Shown: piece by piece, positions 9,748 through 18,539 of the stretch | Layout: each line of letters opens with the position of its first letter | Numbering within the stretch: position 1 is the stretch's first letter | DNA from: Phycisphaerales bacterium | GTDB taxonomy: Bacteria > Planctomycetota > Phycisphaerae > Phycisphaerales > JAGLTS01 | Reading direction: 5' to 3' | Length of the DNA stretch: 64,000 nucleotides | Assembly: GCA_023135165.1 (NCBI GenBank) | Contig: JAGLTS010000038.1 | Location: 20,892-84,891, forward strand | Position numbers and translations under genes: made by a program | Notes under the pieces: model-generated | What the model was told of the DNA's origin: nothing | The model's database searches: none | What the model saw: only the letters and a program-made list of their open reading frames with translations

Positions 9748-11310
9748 ATGATCACAGTGAATCGGTTGAAGCTGGCCGTCCTCCCCGTCCTTCTGCTTGC
9801 GGGGAGCAGCGTGATGGCAGATCCAGTTGGCTCGATCGTGCTGCGTCAGTTCGACACGGCGACGGGGGGCTCCGAATGGCAGTACTTCGGAGCGCTCGCC
9901 ATGAGCGAGACCGACCACGTTGCTGTTGCTGCGGGGATCAACGGCAGCGCGGACTATGACACGCTGATCTGGCACTTCGACGGCGTAAGCGGATCCGTCG
10001 CCTACCGCGAGGGGTTCGTGACGGTCCTCTGCCACCCAATCCAAGGAAATGACTTCACGGTCAAGGTGGGCCAGATTATCGTCAGCGGCGTCAACATCAA
10101 CTCCTCCGGCGAGATCGCCTATCGAGGCCAACTCAGGGTCACCTGTGAGGAACCCGACGACCCAGCGTGCGATTATGACGGCCGAAACGCCTTCTTCATC
10201 GGTGACGAGTACGCCTTCGGCGGCGCGGACGCCCCCGAGGACTACATCTGCGACCTCGGCTCACACAACACGCCCAAGGACGCCTGCCTCGATGACCTCG
10301 GTCGTGCGTTCGGCCGGCTCAAGACAACCGGCCTGAATGCGCACAGCAACGTCGCCGTCGGGAACTGCGCCGCGCCCACGGCCATCACCTGCTACGGCGA
10401 CGAACTCGAGGGGACCGTTGGCCAGTTCGGCAAGTTCGCCTCCGAGCTGTACGTCGTCCCATCGACGCTCAAGTACTACTGCGTTAACAACGTGCTCCAG
10501 GTGCCGTCCACCGAAAACGTCAAGGTCATTCTCAACGGCGAGGCGATCCTCAGCGAGAGCGACTCCGTCACGCTTCCGGACAAAACCACCGTCACCATCG
10601 CCGGCATCACCGACGTCGCAATCAGCTTCAAGGAAACCCCGCTGTGGATCGGCACGATCTCCGGCGCCGGCATCACCACGGTGAACAACGACGTCGTCAG
10701 CTACGGCGGGACGATCATCGCCCACGAGGGTGATCCCTTCGACGCTATTCCCAACTCGGTGTTCGGAGTTGCTGCCGGCAATGTCGCTCCAGGACTGATC
10801 TCCACGGACGACGACTGCCACATCGCCTACACATGGGTTGTCACCTACGATCCGGGCGGACCTGATGAAGAGCTGCTCCAGATCCTCGTCTACAACGGTG
10901 AACTCGTCCTGGCGACCAACGATCTCATCGACCAGAACGGCGACGGCCAGGTCAACGAGGGCGACTATGGTGCATACCTCGTCGGCTTCCATACCGACAT
11001 CGCAGTGAACGACCGCGAGATCTGGTTCATCGGCGATGCGCATACTTCGCTCGGCGATCGCATGGTCGTCATGAGCCTGACCAGCTTGCCCGAAGTCGAC
11101 AACCCGTGGTGCGACCAGGCAGAGCCCTGCGTCGGCGACATCAACGGGGACGGCTATCGCAACCAGAACGACCTCGGCATCCTCTTGGCCTGCTACGACT
11201 TGCTCCCTGTCACGCCCGAATGTGAAGGCGCGGACCTCGATAACGACGGCGATGTCGATCAGCAAGACTTGGGCATCTTCCTGGCCGTCTACGACATTCC
11301 GTGCCCGTGA
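9748..11310 (+). CDS. Exported protein with C-terminal dockerin-like tag
   Basis: 520 residues starting at 9748, with GAGGATAGATAGAG as ribosome site. A Sec signal peptide is visible (KLAVLPVLLLAGSSVMA, with probable cleavage after VMA). The mature region has repeated strand-rich units with motifs such as NSSGEIAYRGQL and ISTDDDCHIAYTW. These resemble the choice-of-anchor or DUF-type beta-propeller repeats seen in planctomycete surface proteins, but I cannot assign a family. The end carries DINGDGYRNQNDLGILLACY and DLDNDGDVDQQDLGIFLAVY, then DIPCP, the same ending as the protein at 2-3748. A terminator follows 40 nt later. Confidence 0.82.
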   Translation: MITVNRLKLAVLPVLLLAGSSVMADPVGSIVLRQFDTATGGSEWQYFGALAMSETDHVAVAAGINGSADYDTLIWHFDGVSGSVAYREGFVTVLCHPIQGNDFTVKVGQIIVSGVNINSSGEIAYRGQLRVTCEEPDDPACDYDGRNAFFIGDEYAFGGADAPEDYICDLGSHNTPKDACLDDLGRAFGRLKTTGLNAHSNVAVGNCAAPTAITCYGDELEGTVGQFGKFASELYVVPSTLKYYCVNNVLQVPSTENVKVILNGEAILSESDSVTLPDKTTVTIAGITDVAISFKETPLWIGTISGAGITTVNNDVVSYGGTIIAHEGDPFDAIPNSVFGVAAGNVAPGLISTDDDCHIAYTWVVTYDPGGPDEELLQILVYNGELVLATNDLIDQNGDGQVNEGDYGAYLVGFHTDIAVNDREIWFIGDAHTSLGDRMVVMSLTSLPEVDNPWCDQAEPCVGDINGDGYRNQNDLGILLACYDLLPVTPECEGADLDNDGDVDQQDLGIFLAVYDIPCP

Positions 11311-11350
11311 GCCTGTAGCTCGGTCACAACATCGCGTACCTTTCTTCAAT

Positions 11351-11378
11351 CCCCGGTCCCGTCAGGCCGGGGGTTTTT
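11351..11378 (+). terminator. Rho-independent terminator
   Basis: CCCCGG, a 10-nt loop, CCGGGG and then GTTTTT make a standard GC hairpin with a T tail, placed 40 nt after the dockerin-tagged gene and before sppA. Confidence 0.85.
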
Positions 11379-11394
11379 CCATGCGCCGACGCGA

Positions 11395-11400
11395 TACACT
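11395..11400 (+). promoter_or_regulatory. Candidate -10 hexamer TACACT for sppA (leaderless)
   Basis: TACACT ends 9 nt before the ATG at 11410; no Shine-Dalgarno sequence is present in between. Confidence 0.5.
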
Positions 11401-11409
11401 GAGCGCACC

Positions 11410-12426
11410 ATGCGAAACCACATCACCGCTGTCGCACTATTGTGCGCCCTGTTCACCGCCGTCGGGTGCATGCCCTACCGATTCGTGATCGACGTGACCA
11501 GTCCGACGGAAGAGCTCACCGAGTCGGTCATCCTGCGCGATCGAGGCGCCAGCCGGTGGGGGCAGGCGAAGATCGCGATGATCGATCTGAACGGCACCTT
11601 CGCCGACCGGCAGTCGTCCTCCGTACTCACGCCACCTCGAAACCCGGTGAGCGAGTTCGTCGAACGCCTGCGCGAGGCGGAGGAGGATGACGCGGTGCGC
11701 GCGATCATCGTGCGGATCAATTCGCCGGGCGGGACCGTCGCTGCAAGCGAAACGCTCTACCAGGAGTTGTGCGCATTTCGCGAGCGGTCCGGCAAGCCGA
11801 TCGTCATTCTCATGGGCGAGGTCGCGGCAAGCGGTGGGTACTACGTCGCGCTGGCGGGTGACGAGCTGATCGCACAACCGACGACCGTCACCGGCTCGAT
11901 CGGCGTGCTCATCCAACTTGTGAACATCAGCGACACCATGCGAATGCTCGGCATCAGAGCGCGAGCCGTGACGAGCGGCCCGAACAAGGCGATGGGTTCA
12001 CCCTTTGAACCTGAAGAGTCGGAACATCGCGCGATCTTCCAGCGGATCGTGGATGAGTTCTACGCGAGCTTTTGCGCACTTGTCGTCGAGCGCCGGCCGA
12101 ACATCCAGCCCGAGTTGCTCGCCGGCGCGACCGACGGTCGTGTCATGACCGGCACACAGGCTGCACAGATCGGCCTGATTGACCGCACGGGCACGCTCCG
12201 CGACGCATTCGACGCAGCCAAGCACCGGGCAGGACTCACCAGCGCGAAACTCGTGAAATACCATCGGCCGAGCGAGCACATCGCCACACCCTATGCCGTG
12301 ACCGGCAGCGCGCAGCCCACGGCAGCCTCGCACCAGGTCAATCTCATTCAGGTGAACCTCAGCGAACTGCCCGGCATGACAAGCGGGTTCTACTACCTCT
12401 GGGACCCGACGCTCGACGCAGAATAG
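11410..12426 (+). CDS. sppA: Signal peptide peptidase SppA-like lipoprotein (peptidase S49)
   Basis: A 338-residue serine protease of family S49, which cleaves residual signal peptides or other membrane-bound peptides outside the cytoplasm. The N-terminus ends in the lipobox FTAVGC (Cys20), so this version is lipid-anchored rather than held by a transmembrane helix. The fold motifs IDLNGTFAD and INSPGGTVAAS are present. The nucleophile is Ser141 in GEVAASGGYYVA and the general base is Lys193 in TSGPNKAMGSPF. It has the single-domain (short form) length. It converges on the OLD-family gene, 38 bp away. Confidence 0.92.
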   Translation: MRNHITAVALLCALFTAVGCMPYRFVIDVTSPTEELTESVILRDRGASRWGQAKIAMIDLNGTFADRQSSSVLTPPRNPVSEFVERLREAEEDDAVRAIIVRINSPGGTVAASETLYQELCAFRERSGKPIVILMGEVAASGGYYVALAGDELIAQPTTVTGSIGVLIQLVNISDTMRMLGIRARAVTSGPNKAMGSPFEPEESEHRAIFQRIVDEFYASFCALVVERRPNIQPELLAGATDGRVMTGTQAAQIGLIDRTGTLRDAFDAAKHRAGLTSAKLVKYHRPSEHIATPYAVTGSAQPTAASHQVNLIQVNLSELPGMTSGFYYLWDPTLDAE

Positions 12427-12464
12427 GACGAACCACTGCAGACGCCACGCAAGATCGCGGCTCA

Positions 12465-14345
12465 TCATGGGTTTTGCTTACAGATGAACCCGTACACTTG
12501 CTCCGTGAGGTTCTTGGCGACTTCCGACATGTCACTGATGTCATTCAAGTGAGCGAGGGCTTTCCTCGCGAAGCTCTGTTTGTCGTTGAGCGTCCCTGGC
12601 GGAGCCGCATATGAGCCCCGGCGCTTCTTCTGTGCCTTCAGCACCTGGCTCTCGATGAACTCGCCAAGCGGTTCGTTGGCGTAGTCCTCCTGGCCGAAGT
12701 TGTTGAGAGCGGCATCCTCCTCGCCGTACGAGTGCAGGACCGCCTTGATCACGGCGGGAGTCAGTAGATTCTCGATCTCTCGGCACTTCAAGACGTGGTA
12801 GCGGTCGCCGAGGACTTCGCCGAGCCGCTCATGCCGATCTTCCTTGTCTTGATCCTTGTCCGCGATCAGGAACAGCTTGCCGCACACGCGCTGGGGATCC
12901 ACGCCTTCCTCTGGGTCAAGAAAGGACCAATGCACGATGTTCGCGCCGCCGTATTCCACGAAGGAGTAGTGGATGTCCTCAGTGAAACGCGGTCGGCTCT
13001 GCGACGGCGAGTCTTGGTGCAGCTTCAGATACCGACGGAGATACATCCGGTCGGTGATGCCTTCGACCCAGATCGTGCAGTTGCTGAGCATCACCGAGGA
13101 GTTCCGCACACCCAGTTCCGCAAGCAGGCTGAAATCCTCGTTGCTCGTGTTCCGGATGCTGAAGCGCGGCGCGTTATCGCCGTTCTCTCGCTCGTCCTTA
13201 TCCTCGTTTCCAGCCACGTGTTGGCTGAATCGGAAGACCGAAACGCGATCCTGGTCAAGCGTGATATCGAGGAAGTGGTTGGAATGTGTCGCGACAAACA
13301 CCTGCCTGCTACCGGTCACCTCCGATTCGTCGAAGATCGTGTCGATCAGGATTCGCTGAAATCCTGGATGCAGACACAACTCCGGCTCCTCGATGAACAT
13401 CACAAGGTGTTTGTCGCGATGCAGGAACAGCGGCAGCGTCATGATGATGACCTGTGCGATGCCATCTCCGAGATCATAGATTGGCCGCTCTTCGGCACCG
13501 ATCCGTACGCAGAGGACGTCACCATCTTCCTTGGGGATCAACGTAATTTTCGCACCCTCAAAGAACGTCCTGCTCAGGTACTGCTCGTAGCTGCGGATGA
13601 TCTCGCGACGCTCGTAAGCCCCGAGCAGGTAGCTGCGAACCTCATCGCGGAGTTCCTCCCCGGTGAGGATCGAACCGGTCTCCAGCGAGTCCTTGCTTCC
13701 AGAGCGTGTGCCGTGCTTCGGGCATCCTTGTTGCTTTCCATCGAAGTAGTCTGCAACCGTCCGGTTGTGGTACTGATGTGCTGTGCCGGGCAGCGGACGA
13801 AGGCCACGCAGCGTCGGGATGTAGATCTTCTTGAGTTCGACTTCAGGCTGAGATCCACTGATGGGCCCGGCAGTGCCCTGCATCACACGACGCACGTTCC
13901 GCGCCCACTCTGAAAGCCCGCCGGGCTGACGACCACCAGCCCTCTCAGACGCCTCAACCAGATTAGCGATCTCAGTGGCGCTCCACAGCAAGGCCCCGTA
14001 TTTGGTCTCTCGATCAGATCGCCGCATGAGTGCCTGGAACTGCCGAATGGAGCGACCGATCTGTCCCTCTTGGGTGGCGTGGCCCCGCAGCAACCGCGAG
14101 TTGAGATCACTCTGCAAGACACGGACGGCGTCCTTCTGCCGGTCGGGCACGGTGCAGGACCAGTAGGCAAGCTCCGGGGCTGCGAACAGCGCGCGGAGAA
14201 GCCGGCTCTTGCCGGAGTTGTTCACGCCGATGAACACGTTGAGCGTGGATAGATTGACAAGCCACGGGGCTCCCGCAGCGTCTTCTGGGTGGTACTCCTT
14301 TCGGATGAACTCCGGTATCTCAAGTTCCCGGATGATGTGGGCCAT
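12465..14345 (-). CDS. OLD-family ATPase with Toprim nuclease domain
   Basis: 626 residues. The N-terminal SMC/RecF-type ATPase has Walker A GVNNSGKS at residues 40-47, then a coiled insertion, Walker B MFIEEPELCLHP and the H-switch FVATHSNHFLD. The C-terminal third is a Toprim domain with TIWVEGITDRMYLRRY (catalytic Glu) and the acidic cluster LIADKDQDKED. This order matches overcoming-lysogenization-defect (OLD) endonucleases, some of which act in phage defence. No UvrD-like GajB partner or other defence gene is adjacent, so it looks like a stand-alone (class 1) OLD. I start it at 14345 (MAHIIREL) because GATACT lies 6 nt upstream; a longer frame reaches 14438. Confidence 0.88.
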   Translation of the reverse strand: MAHIIRELEIPEFIRKEYHPEDAAGAPWLVNLSTLNVFIGVNNSGKSRLLRALFAAPELAYWSCTVPDRQKDAVRVLQSDLNSRLLRGHATQEGQIGRSIRQFQALMRRSDRETKYGALLWSATEIANLVEASERAGGRQPGGLSEWARNVRRVMQGTAGPISGSQPEVELKKIYIPTLRGLRPLPGTAHQYHNRTVADYFDGKQQGCPKHGTRSGSKDSLETGSILTGEELRDEVRSYLLGAYERREIIRSYEQYLSRTFFEGAKITLIPKEDGDVLCVRIGAEERPIYDLGDGIAQVIIMTLPLFLHRDKHLVMFIEEPELCLHPGFQRILIDTIFDESEVTGSRQVFVATHSNHFLDITLDQDRVSVFRFSQHVAGNEDKDERENGDNAPRFSIRNTSNEDFSLLAELGVRNSSVMLSNCTIWVEGITDRMYLRRYLKLHQDSPSQSRPRFTEDIHYSFVEYGGANIVHWSFLDPEEGVDPQRVCGKLFLIADKDQDKEDRHERLGEVLGDRYHVLKCREIENLLTPAVIKAVLHSYGEEDAALNNFGQEDYANEPLGEFIESQVLKAQKKRRGSYAAPPGTLNDKQSFARKALAHLNDISDMSEVAKNLTEQVYGFICKQNP

Positions 14346-14351
14346 GCCAGC

Positions 14352-14357
14352 AGTATC
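14352..14357 (-). promoter_or_regulatory. Candidate -10 hexamer GATACT for the OLD gene (leaderless)
   Basis: GATACT on the minus strand is separated from the ATG at 14345 by GCTGGC (6 nt), and no ribosome site is present. Confidence 0.45.
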
Positions 14358-14516
14358 ACCCGTGCTCGGCGAATCGGCAACAGAGCCCAGCGGACCCCCG
14401 GAAACCCACTCGCAGCAACGCCAGTCGTCGCCGGACATGGTATCCTGCGGGATTGGACGGTCGGCACAGGGCTGGCTGGGACTCTGGGGGGAATCCAGAC
14501 TGCAAGGAAACTATCA

Positions 14517-15137
14517 ATGTCGCTACGTTTCGCATCATGCTCGATCGTGCTTGCCGCCTGTGCGCTGCTGACCGGCTGCGAGGAGGCCAACCAACTCCAG
14601 ACCGCCAAGCAAGCCGGCTGGAATCACTACGGACTCGAGACCAGGACCATCGGCGAACCCGTCGCCTTGGCCTCTATCTCCGGCGATGAGAAGAACGTCA
14701 TCGTCGAGGGGAAGATCGCTGAGGTCTGTTCTGGGAAGGGCTGCTGGATCACCGTCACCGACGGTGATGCGGAACTGTTTGTCCGGTTCCAGGACTACGG
14801 CTTCTTCGTGCCCCGCAATGCACAAGACCATCGCATGGTGATGAGAGGTTCCGCCGAGGAGGTCATCACAACCGTCGAGCAGTTGCAGGAGCAAGCCCGG
14901 AATGCGGGCAGGACTGAAGAGGAGATCGCCGCGATCACTGAGGAACGCCGTACGGTGATGTTCATGGCGGACTCGGTCTACATCGAAGGCGATGATCTCG
15001 ACGAACTGTACAAGCCCGGCGATGAGATGGACCCTGACCACAAGCACCGCGGGCCGGACGGGGAAGAAGACGATCATGAGGAAGGCGAGGAGGACGAACA
15101 CGCGGAAGGCGAAGACACCGACGAAACGGGCGGGTGA
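14517..15137 (+). CDS. DUF4920-like lipoprotein with acidic His/Glu-rich tail
   Basis: 206 residues with a signal sequence and lipobox LLTGC. The core (EGKIAEVCSGKGCWITVTDGDAEL, then VRFQDYGFFVP) matches the DUF4920 pattern, in which a short OB-like beta barrel carries the GKGCW motif. The last 50 residues are a run of Asp, Glu and His (HKHRGPDGEEDDHEEG and similar) that could bind metal ions. The ribosome site AAGGAAA is 6 nt before the ATG at 14517. It lies 133 bp ahead of the NapG/NapH-like pair on the same strand and may be co-transcribed with it. Confidence 0.75.
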   Translation: MSLRFASCSIVLAACALLTGCEEANQLQTAKQAGWNHYGLETRTIGEPVALASISGDEKNVIVEGKIAEVCSGKGCWITVTDGDAELFVRFQDYGFFVPRNAQDHRMVMRGSAEEVITTVEQLQEQARNAGRTEEEIAAITEERRTVMFMADSVYIEGDDLDELYKPGDEMDPDHKHRGPDGEEDDHEEGEEDEHAEGEDTDETGG

Positions 15138-15270
15138 AGCGGTCGTGTAGTCAGCACTTGACGTACGGATGATGCACATCGGGCCGAGGACGGCCCGGCT
15201 CCGCTTGTTGCCGAATCGTCCGCCGCTGCCGTACTTCGACCTCCGGTCTGGATAGCAGGAAGTTCATGTG

Positions 15271-15894
15271 ATGGCCGGTTACTCGCGTCGTCAGGTCTGT
15301 TCGATGCTCGGCGGGTTGGCGCTGGGTGGCGTACTCGGCGGTGTCTGCCGAATCACGGGCGCAGGGGTCGGCCTCGCTGATGCGATCCTTCCACCCGGAG
15401 CGGGGTCGGAGGCTGATTTCCTCGCTGCGTGCATTCGATGTGGGCAGTGTGTGCAAGCGTGCCCCTACGACACACTGACGCTGGCGGGTCTGCTCGACGG
15501 CGCATCGAGCGGCGCGCCGTACGCCGATGATCTGCGTCATCGGCCGTGCCGGTTGTGCCGCAATGATGACGAGCCGCTGTGCATCGCTGCGTGTCCGACC
15601 AACTCGCTCATGCCCGTGGCGGGGTGGAAGGACATCCGGATGGGTGTCGCGGTCATCGACACGCAGACGTGTCTGCCATACCTGGGGAGGCGTTGTCACA
15701 CATGCTGGCAAGCATGTCCGGTGAGGGATGAAGCGATCCACCACGATGAGTGGGGACGCCCGTTCGTGAACGAAGCCGGTTGCCTGGGCTGCGGGATCTG
15801 CGAAGCTGTCTGTCCGACGAGGGAAAGCTCGATCGTTGTGAAGCGGCTACCTGTTCGCACGGACACGAACACAACTGCGGGTGCCGGCGCATGA
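15271..15894 (+). CDS. NapG-like ferredoxin-type iron-sulfur protein
   Basis: A 207-residue periplasmic electron carrier. The N-terminus carries a twin-arginine signal (SRRQV, then a hydrophobic stretch rich in Gly). Four Cys clusters follow, of the CxxCxxCxxxCP type: CIRCGQCVQACP, CRLCRNDDEPLCIAACP, CHTCWQACP and CLGCGICEAVCP. This is the arrangement of NapG/MauM-like four-[4Fe-4S] proteins that take electrons from quinol with a NapH membrane partner. The start is ATG 15271, behind AGGAAG; GTG at 15268 is also possible. It overlaps the next gene by 4 nt (ATGA). Confidence 0.85.
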   Translation: MAGYSRRQVCSMLGGLALGGVLGGVCRITGAGVGLADAILPPGAGSEADFLAACIRCGQCVQACPYDTLTLAGLLDGASSGAPYADDLRHRPCRLCRNDDEPLCIAACPTNSLMPVAGWKDIRMGVAVIDTQTCLPYLGRRCHTCWQACPVRDEAIHHDEWGRPFVNEAGCLGCGICEAVCPTRESSIVVKRLPVRTDTNTTAGAGA

Positions 15895-16727
15895 TGAAGT
15901 GGACCAAGCGCATCCGCCGTTGGACATGGGCGCACCGGCTCACTGCGCTTGCGTTTCTTGCGCTGCTGATTCTGGGCAGCCTCGACTCGGTCACATGGTT
16001 CCGCGGTTCCGCATCGGGAACGACACTGCTGAACGTCATCCCGTTCACCGATCCGCTGGCGATGCTTGAAGCGACGATCGCATCACGCCAACTCCACATC
16101 CAGGCGATGATCGGCGCGGGCATTCTCCTGGTTGCCGCAGCGCTGCTCGGCCCGATCTTCTGCGGGTGGGTCTGTCCGCTCGGCCTGATGCTGGATGTGA
16201 TCGCCTCACTCCGCGCGTTCACATGGCGCCGACTTGGCGGGCGGCGACTGCCCCCGATACCCAAGCCTGCCCGCATCGAGGTCAAGTTCGCGATTCTTGG
16301 GCTTGTACTCGGGTTCGCGCTTTTCGGCAGGCTACCGCTCTTTCAGATTCTCTCCCCGATCAACATTCTGGCGAGCGGCGTGATCTTCCCCGCCGATGTG
16401 GGGTTGGTCATCGTGGCGATCATTATCGTGGTGGAATTGGTTCGGCCTCGCATCTGGTGCAGAACGCTCTGCCCGCTCGGCGCGCTGTACAGTCTAGTCG
16501 GCCGATTCAGTCTGCTGCGCGTGCGCATCAACGCGGATCTTGAAGCGCCGAAGCTCTGCGGCCAGTGCGTTCGCCGATGTCCGATGGCGGTCCCGATCAC
16601 CGATCAGTACATCGCCGAGTCTAAGCGCAGCATCGATCATCCGAACTGCACACGCTGCGGCGAGTGCATCGACGACTGCCCGCGCGGCGTGCTGACACTG
16701 GGTTTTCGCAGCAGGCGAGCGGAATAG
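15891..16727 (+). CDS. NapH/CcoG-like membrane quinol-oxidising iron-sulfur protein
   Basis: 278 residues with four or five transmembrane helices. The first helix follows KRIRRWTWAHRLTALAF. The conserved loop motifs FCGWVCPLGL and WCRTLCPLGALY (CxxxCP) are present, and the protein ends with two [4Fe-4S] clusters, CGQCVRRCPM and CTRCGECIDDCPRG. NapH-type proteins oxidise quinol and pass electrons to NapG. The ATG overlaps the napG-like stop codon, so translation is coupled. No nitrate reductase (napA/napB) or nosZ is in the window, so the terminal acceptor is unknown. Confidence 0.86.
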   Translation: MMKWTKRIRRWTWAHRLTALAFLALLILGSLDSVTWFRGSASGTTLLNVIPFTDPLAMLEATIASRQLHIQAMIGAGILLVAAALLGPIFCGWVCPLGLMLDVIASLRAFTWRRLGGRRLPPIPKPARIEVKFAILGLVLGFALFGRLPLFQILSPINILASGVIFPADVGLVIVAIIIVVELVRPRIWCRTLCPLGALYSLVGRFSLLRVRINADLEAPKLCGQCVRRCPMAVPITDQYIAESKRSIDHPNCTRCGECIDDCPRGVLTLGFRSRRAE

Positions 16728-16840
16728 CAGCGCCAGCCGTGGCGATACGTCTTGCTCGCCAATGCACAAGACATGACAGACGTGTCCACTGTCGTCATGA
16801 TTGATGCTGCGTTGATGTCTGACAGTCCGCCCGGAGGGTT

Positions 16841-17203
16841 ATGCCAATGCTTGTCGTCAATACTGAGTACATTCCCGGATACGAGGTCGTCGAGGTCAAA
16901 GGCCTCGTCCAGGGCAACACGATCCGCGCCAAACACGTCGGCCGAGACATCGGCGCGAGCCTGAAGAACCTTGTCGGCGGCGAACTCAAAGGGTACACCG
17001 AGCTGCTGACCGAAGCACGGCGAGAGGCGCTGGAGCGCATGCTCAGCCAGGCTGAACAGCTCGGCGCTAATGCTGTCGTCAACGTGCGATTCACGACCTC
17101 ATCGATTGCAGGCGGCGCTGCGGAACTGTACGCATACGGCACGGCGGTCATCGCGCGGGCGGACGGCGCACCGGCGAGCGAGCCGAGTACACCCAGCATC
17201 TGA
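16841..17203 (+). CDS. YbjQ/UPF0145 family protein
   Basis: A 120-residue protein that is almost entirely a YbjQ domain: an opening strand ending in VEVKGLVQGNTIRAKH, then GRDIGASLKNLVGGELKGYT and the family-typical ERMLSQAEQLGANAVVNVRF. The family is a pentameric fold of unclear function. GGAGGGTT directly precedes the ATG. It is the first of three close genes on this strand, followed by a second YbjQ paralog 21 bp later. Confidence 0.9.
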   Translation: MPMLVVNTEYIPGYEVVEVKGLVQGNTIRAKHVGRDIGASLKNLVGGELKGYTELLTEARREALERMLSQAEQLGANAVVNVRFTTSSIAGGAAELYAYGTAVIARADGAPASEPSTPSI

Positions 17204-17224
17204 CGAACCAGAGGAGGAACTGCC

Positions 17225-17713
17225 ATGGATGCCATCATTCGCGTCGCAGCGCAGTTCATCATGACGATCCTGGGCCTGTTGCTCGGCGTGATCTTCGGCA
17301 TCCCGCGCGAGCGGGCCCATCTGCGAGAACTCGATCAGCGGGAAGCCGCGACGGCGCAATTTTCCGTGACCGACATCAAGGCGCTGCCGGCCGGGATCGT
17401 ACCCGCGGGCGGCTCGCTGGTGATCGGTCAGGTCGTAATCGGCTCGGACTACCTCAAGACGTTCCTCTCGCGCTTCCGCAACATCTTCGGCGGCGAGATG
17501 CGGTCGTTCGAACTGATGCTGACGCGCGCCCGGCGCGAGGCTCGCCTGCGCATGATCGACCAGGCGCAACGGATGGGCGCGACGGCGGTCGTCAACATGC
17601 GCATCGAAACGTCGCGCATCGGACAGGCGACACGGCGAGGCGGCAACCCGATGGCTGAGGTGCTTTGCTATGGCACGGCAATCGTGCCCAGCCGCGGCGG
17701 CGAGGTGATGTGA
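17225..17713 (+). CDS. Membrane-anchored YbjQ-like protein
   Basis: 162 residues. An N-terminal transmembrane segment (FIMTILGLLLGVIFGI) precedes a basic linker and a YbjQ domain. That domain contains PAGGSLVIGQVVIGSDYLKT, FRNIFGGEMRSFE and RMIDQAQRMGATAVVNMRI. It is a diverged paralog of the preceding soluble protein, which suggests a membrane-bound/soluble pair. The ribosome site GAGGAGGAAC is strong. Its stop codon overlaps the start of the PrsW-like gene (TGATG), so translation is probably coupled. Confidence 0.86.
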   Translation: MDAIIRVAAQFIMTILGLLLGVIFGIPRERAHLRELDQREAATAQFSVTDIKALPAGIVPAGGSLVIGQVVIGSDYLKTFLSRFRNIFGGEMRSFELMLTRARREARLRMIDQAQRMGATAVVNMRIETSRIGQATRRGGNPMAEVLCYGTAIVPSRGGEVM

Positions 17714-18495
17714 TGCCCGATCCGGTCGATCACAGACCGGGGATCGAACACGAACCGGTGTATCACAACACGGAGGAGGACCGTGCCCGCCGCGCAGTCG
17801 GTGCGGATGAGTTGGGCATGGAGCCTGCCCGTTCTTCGACGGTCCATCACGAATCGGCCGATGCGCTCGCGGCGGTGGGTGATGAGCCGGCACTGCGCGG
17901 CATGCCGATCGACCATACGAAGCTGACGACATTCGGCGATGTCTACCTCACCAGGCGGTTGTGTACGCCGATACGCCGGCAATGGTCGGTCATGCTCGTC
18001 GCGGCGATCGCATCAGGCCCGTTTGCCATCCTCGGGGCGCTCTGGGATGGGTTCGGGGGACAGGGCGGACTGGCGCACATCATCGTCATCTGCGCGTTCG
18101 CACCGCTCGTGGAGGAGATGCTCAAGGTCGCCGGCGTTCTGTATCTCGCGGAACGTCGACCCTGGCTCGTACCTGCAGCATGGGCGATCCCCGTCGTCGC
18201 GGCGTGCAGCGGAGCGGTCTTCGCGGTGATCGAGAACTGGCTGTACCTGTCGGTGTATCTCGACCATCCATCACAGGCAGTCATCGCGTGGCGATGGTCC
18301 ATGTGCACTGCCCTACACGTCGGCTGCTCGCTCATCGCGGGGCTTGGTGTGCGGCGGATGTGGATCGTCACGACGCGCACGCTCCATACGCCGACCGTCT
18401 CGCTCGCAAGCCCGCTGCTCATCACCGCGGTGCTGATCCACGGCCTGTACAACGCAGGCGCGATGCTCTTCACATCCATCAGCGCGCCTTTCTAG
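17713..18495 (+). CDS. PrsW family intramembrane metalloprotease
   Basis: 260 residues, with a soluble N-terminus of about 85 residues and then six or seven membrane helices. The family motifs are in order: APLVEEMLKVAGV (EExxK), FAVIENWLYLS (FxxxEN), CTALHVGCSL and LIHGLYNAGAM. The Glu and His residues form the presumed metal site. In Bacillus, PrsW cleaves an anti-sigma factor; no sigma/anti-sigma pair is adjacent here. Translational overlap with the two YbjQ genes suggests a common task at the membrane. Confidence 0.88.
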   Translation: MPDPVDHRPGIEHEPVYHNTEEDRARRAVGADELGMEPARSSTVHHESADALAAVGDEPALRGMPIDHTKLTTFGDVYLTRRLCTPIRRQWSVMLVAAIASGPFAILGALWDGFGGQGGLAHIIVICAFAPLVEEMLKVAGVLYLAERRPWLVPAAWAIPVVAACSGAVFAVIENWLYLSVYLDHPSQAVIAWRWSMCTALHVGCSLIAGLGVRRMWIVTTRTLHTPTVSLASPLLITAVLIHGLYNAGAMLFTSISAPF

Positions 18496-18527
18496 CGCCG
18501 CCGCCCCACCACAACCGGTGATCGCCC

Positions 18528-18533
18528 TACGAT
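18528..18533 (+). promoter_or_regulatory. Candidate -10 hexamer TACGAT (leaderless)
   Basis: TACGAT ends 6 nt before the ATG at 18540. It favours that ATG over the in-frame GTG at 18534, which would fall inside the spacer. Confidence 0.5.
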
Positions 18534-18539
18534 GTGTCA

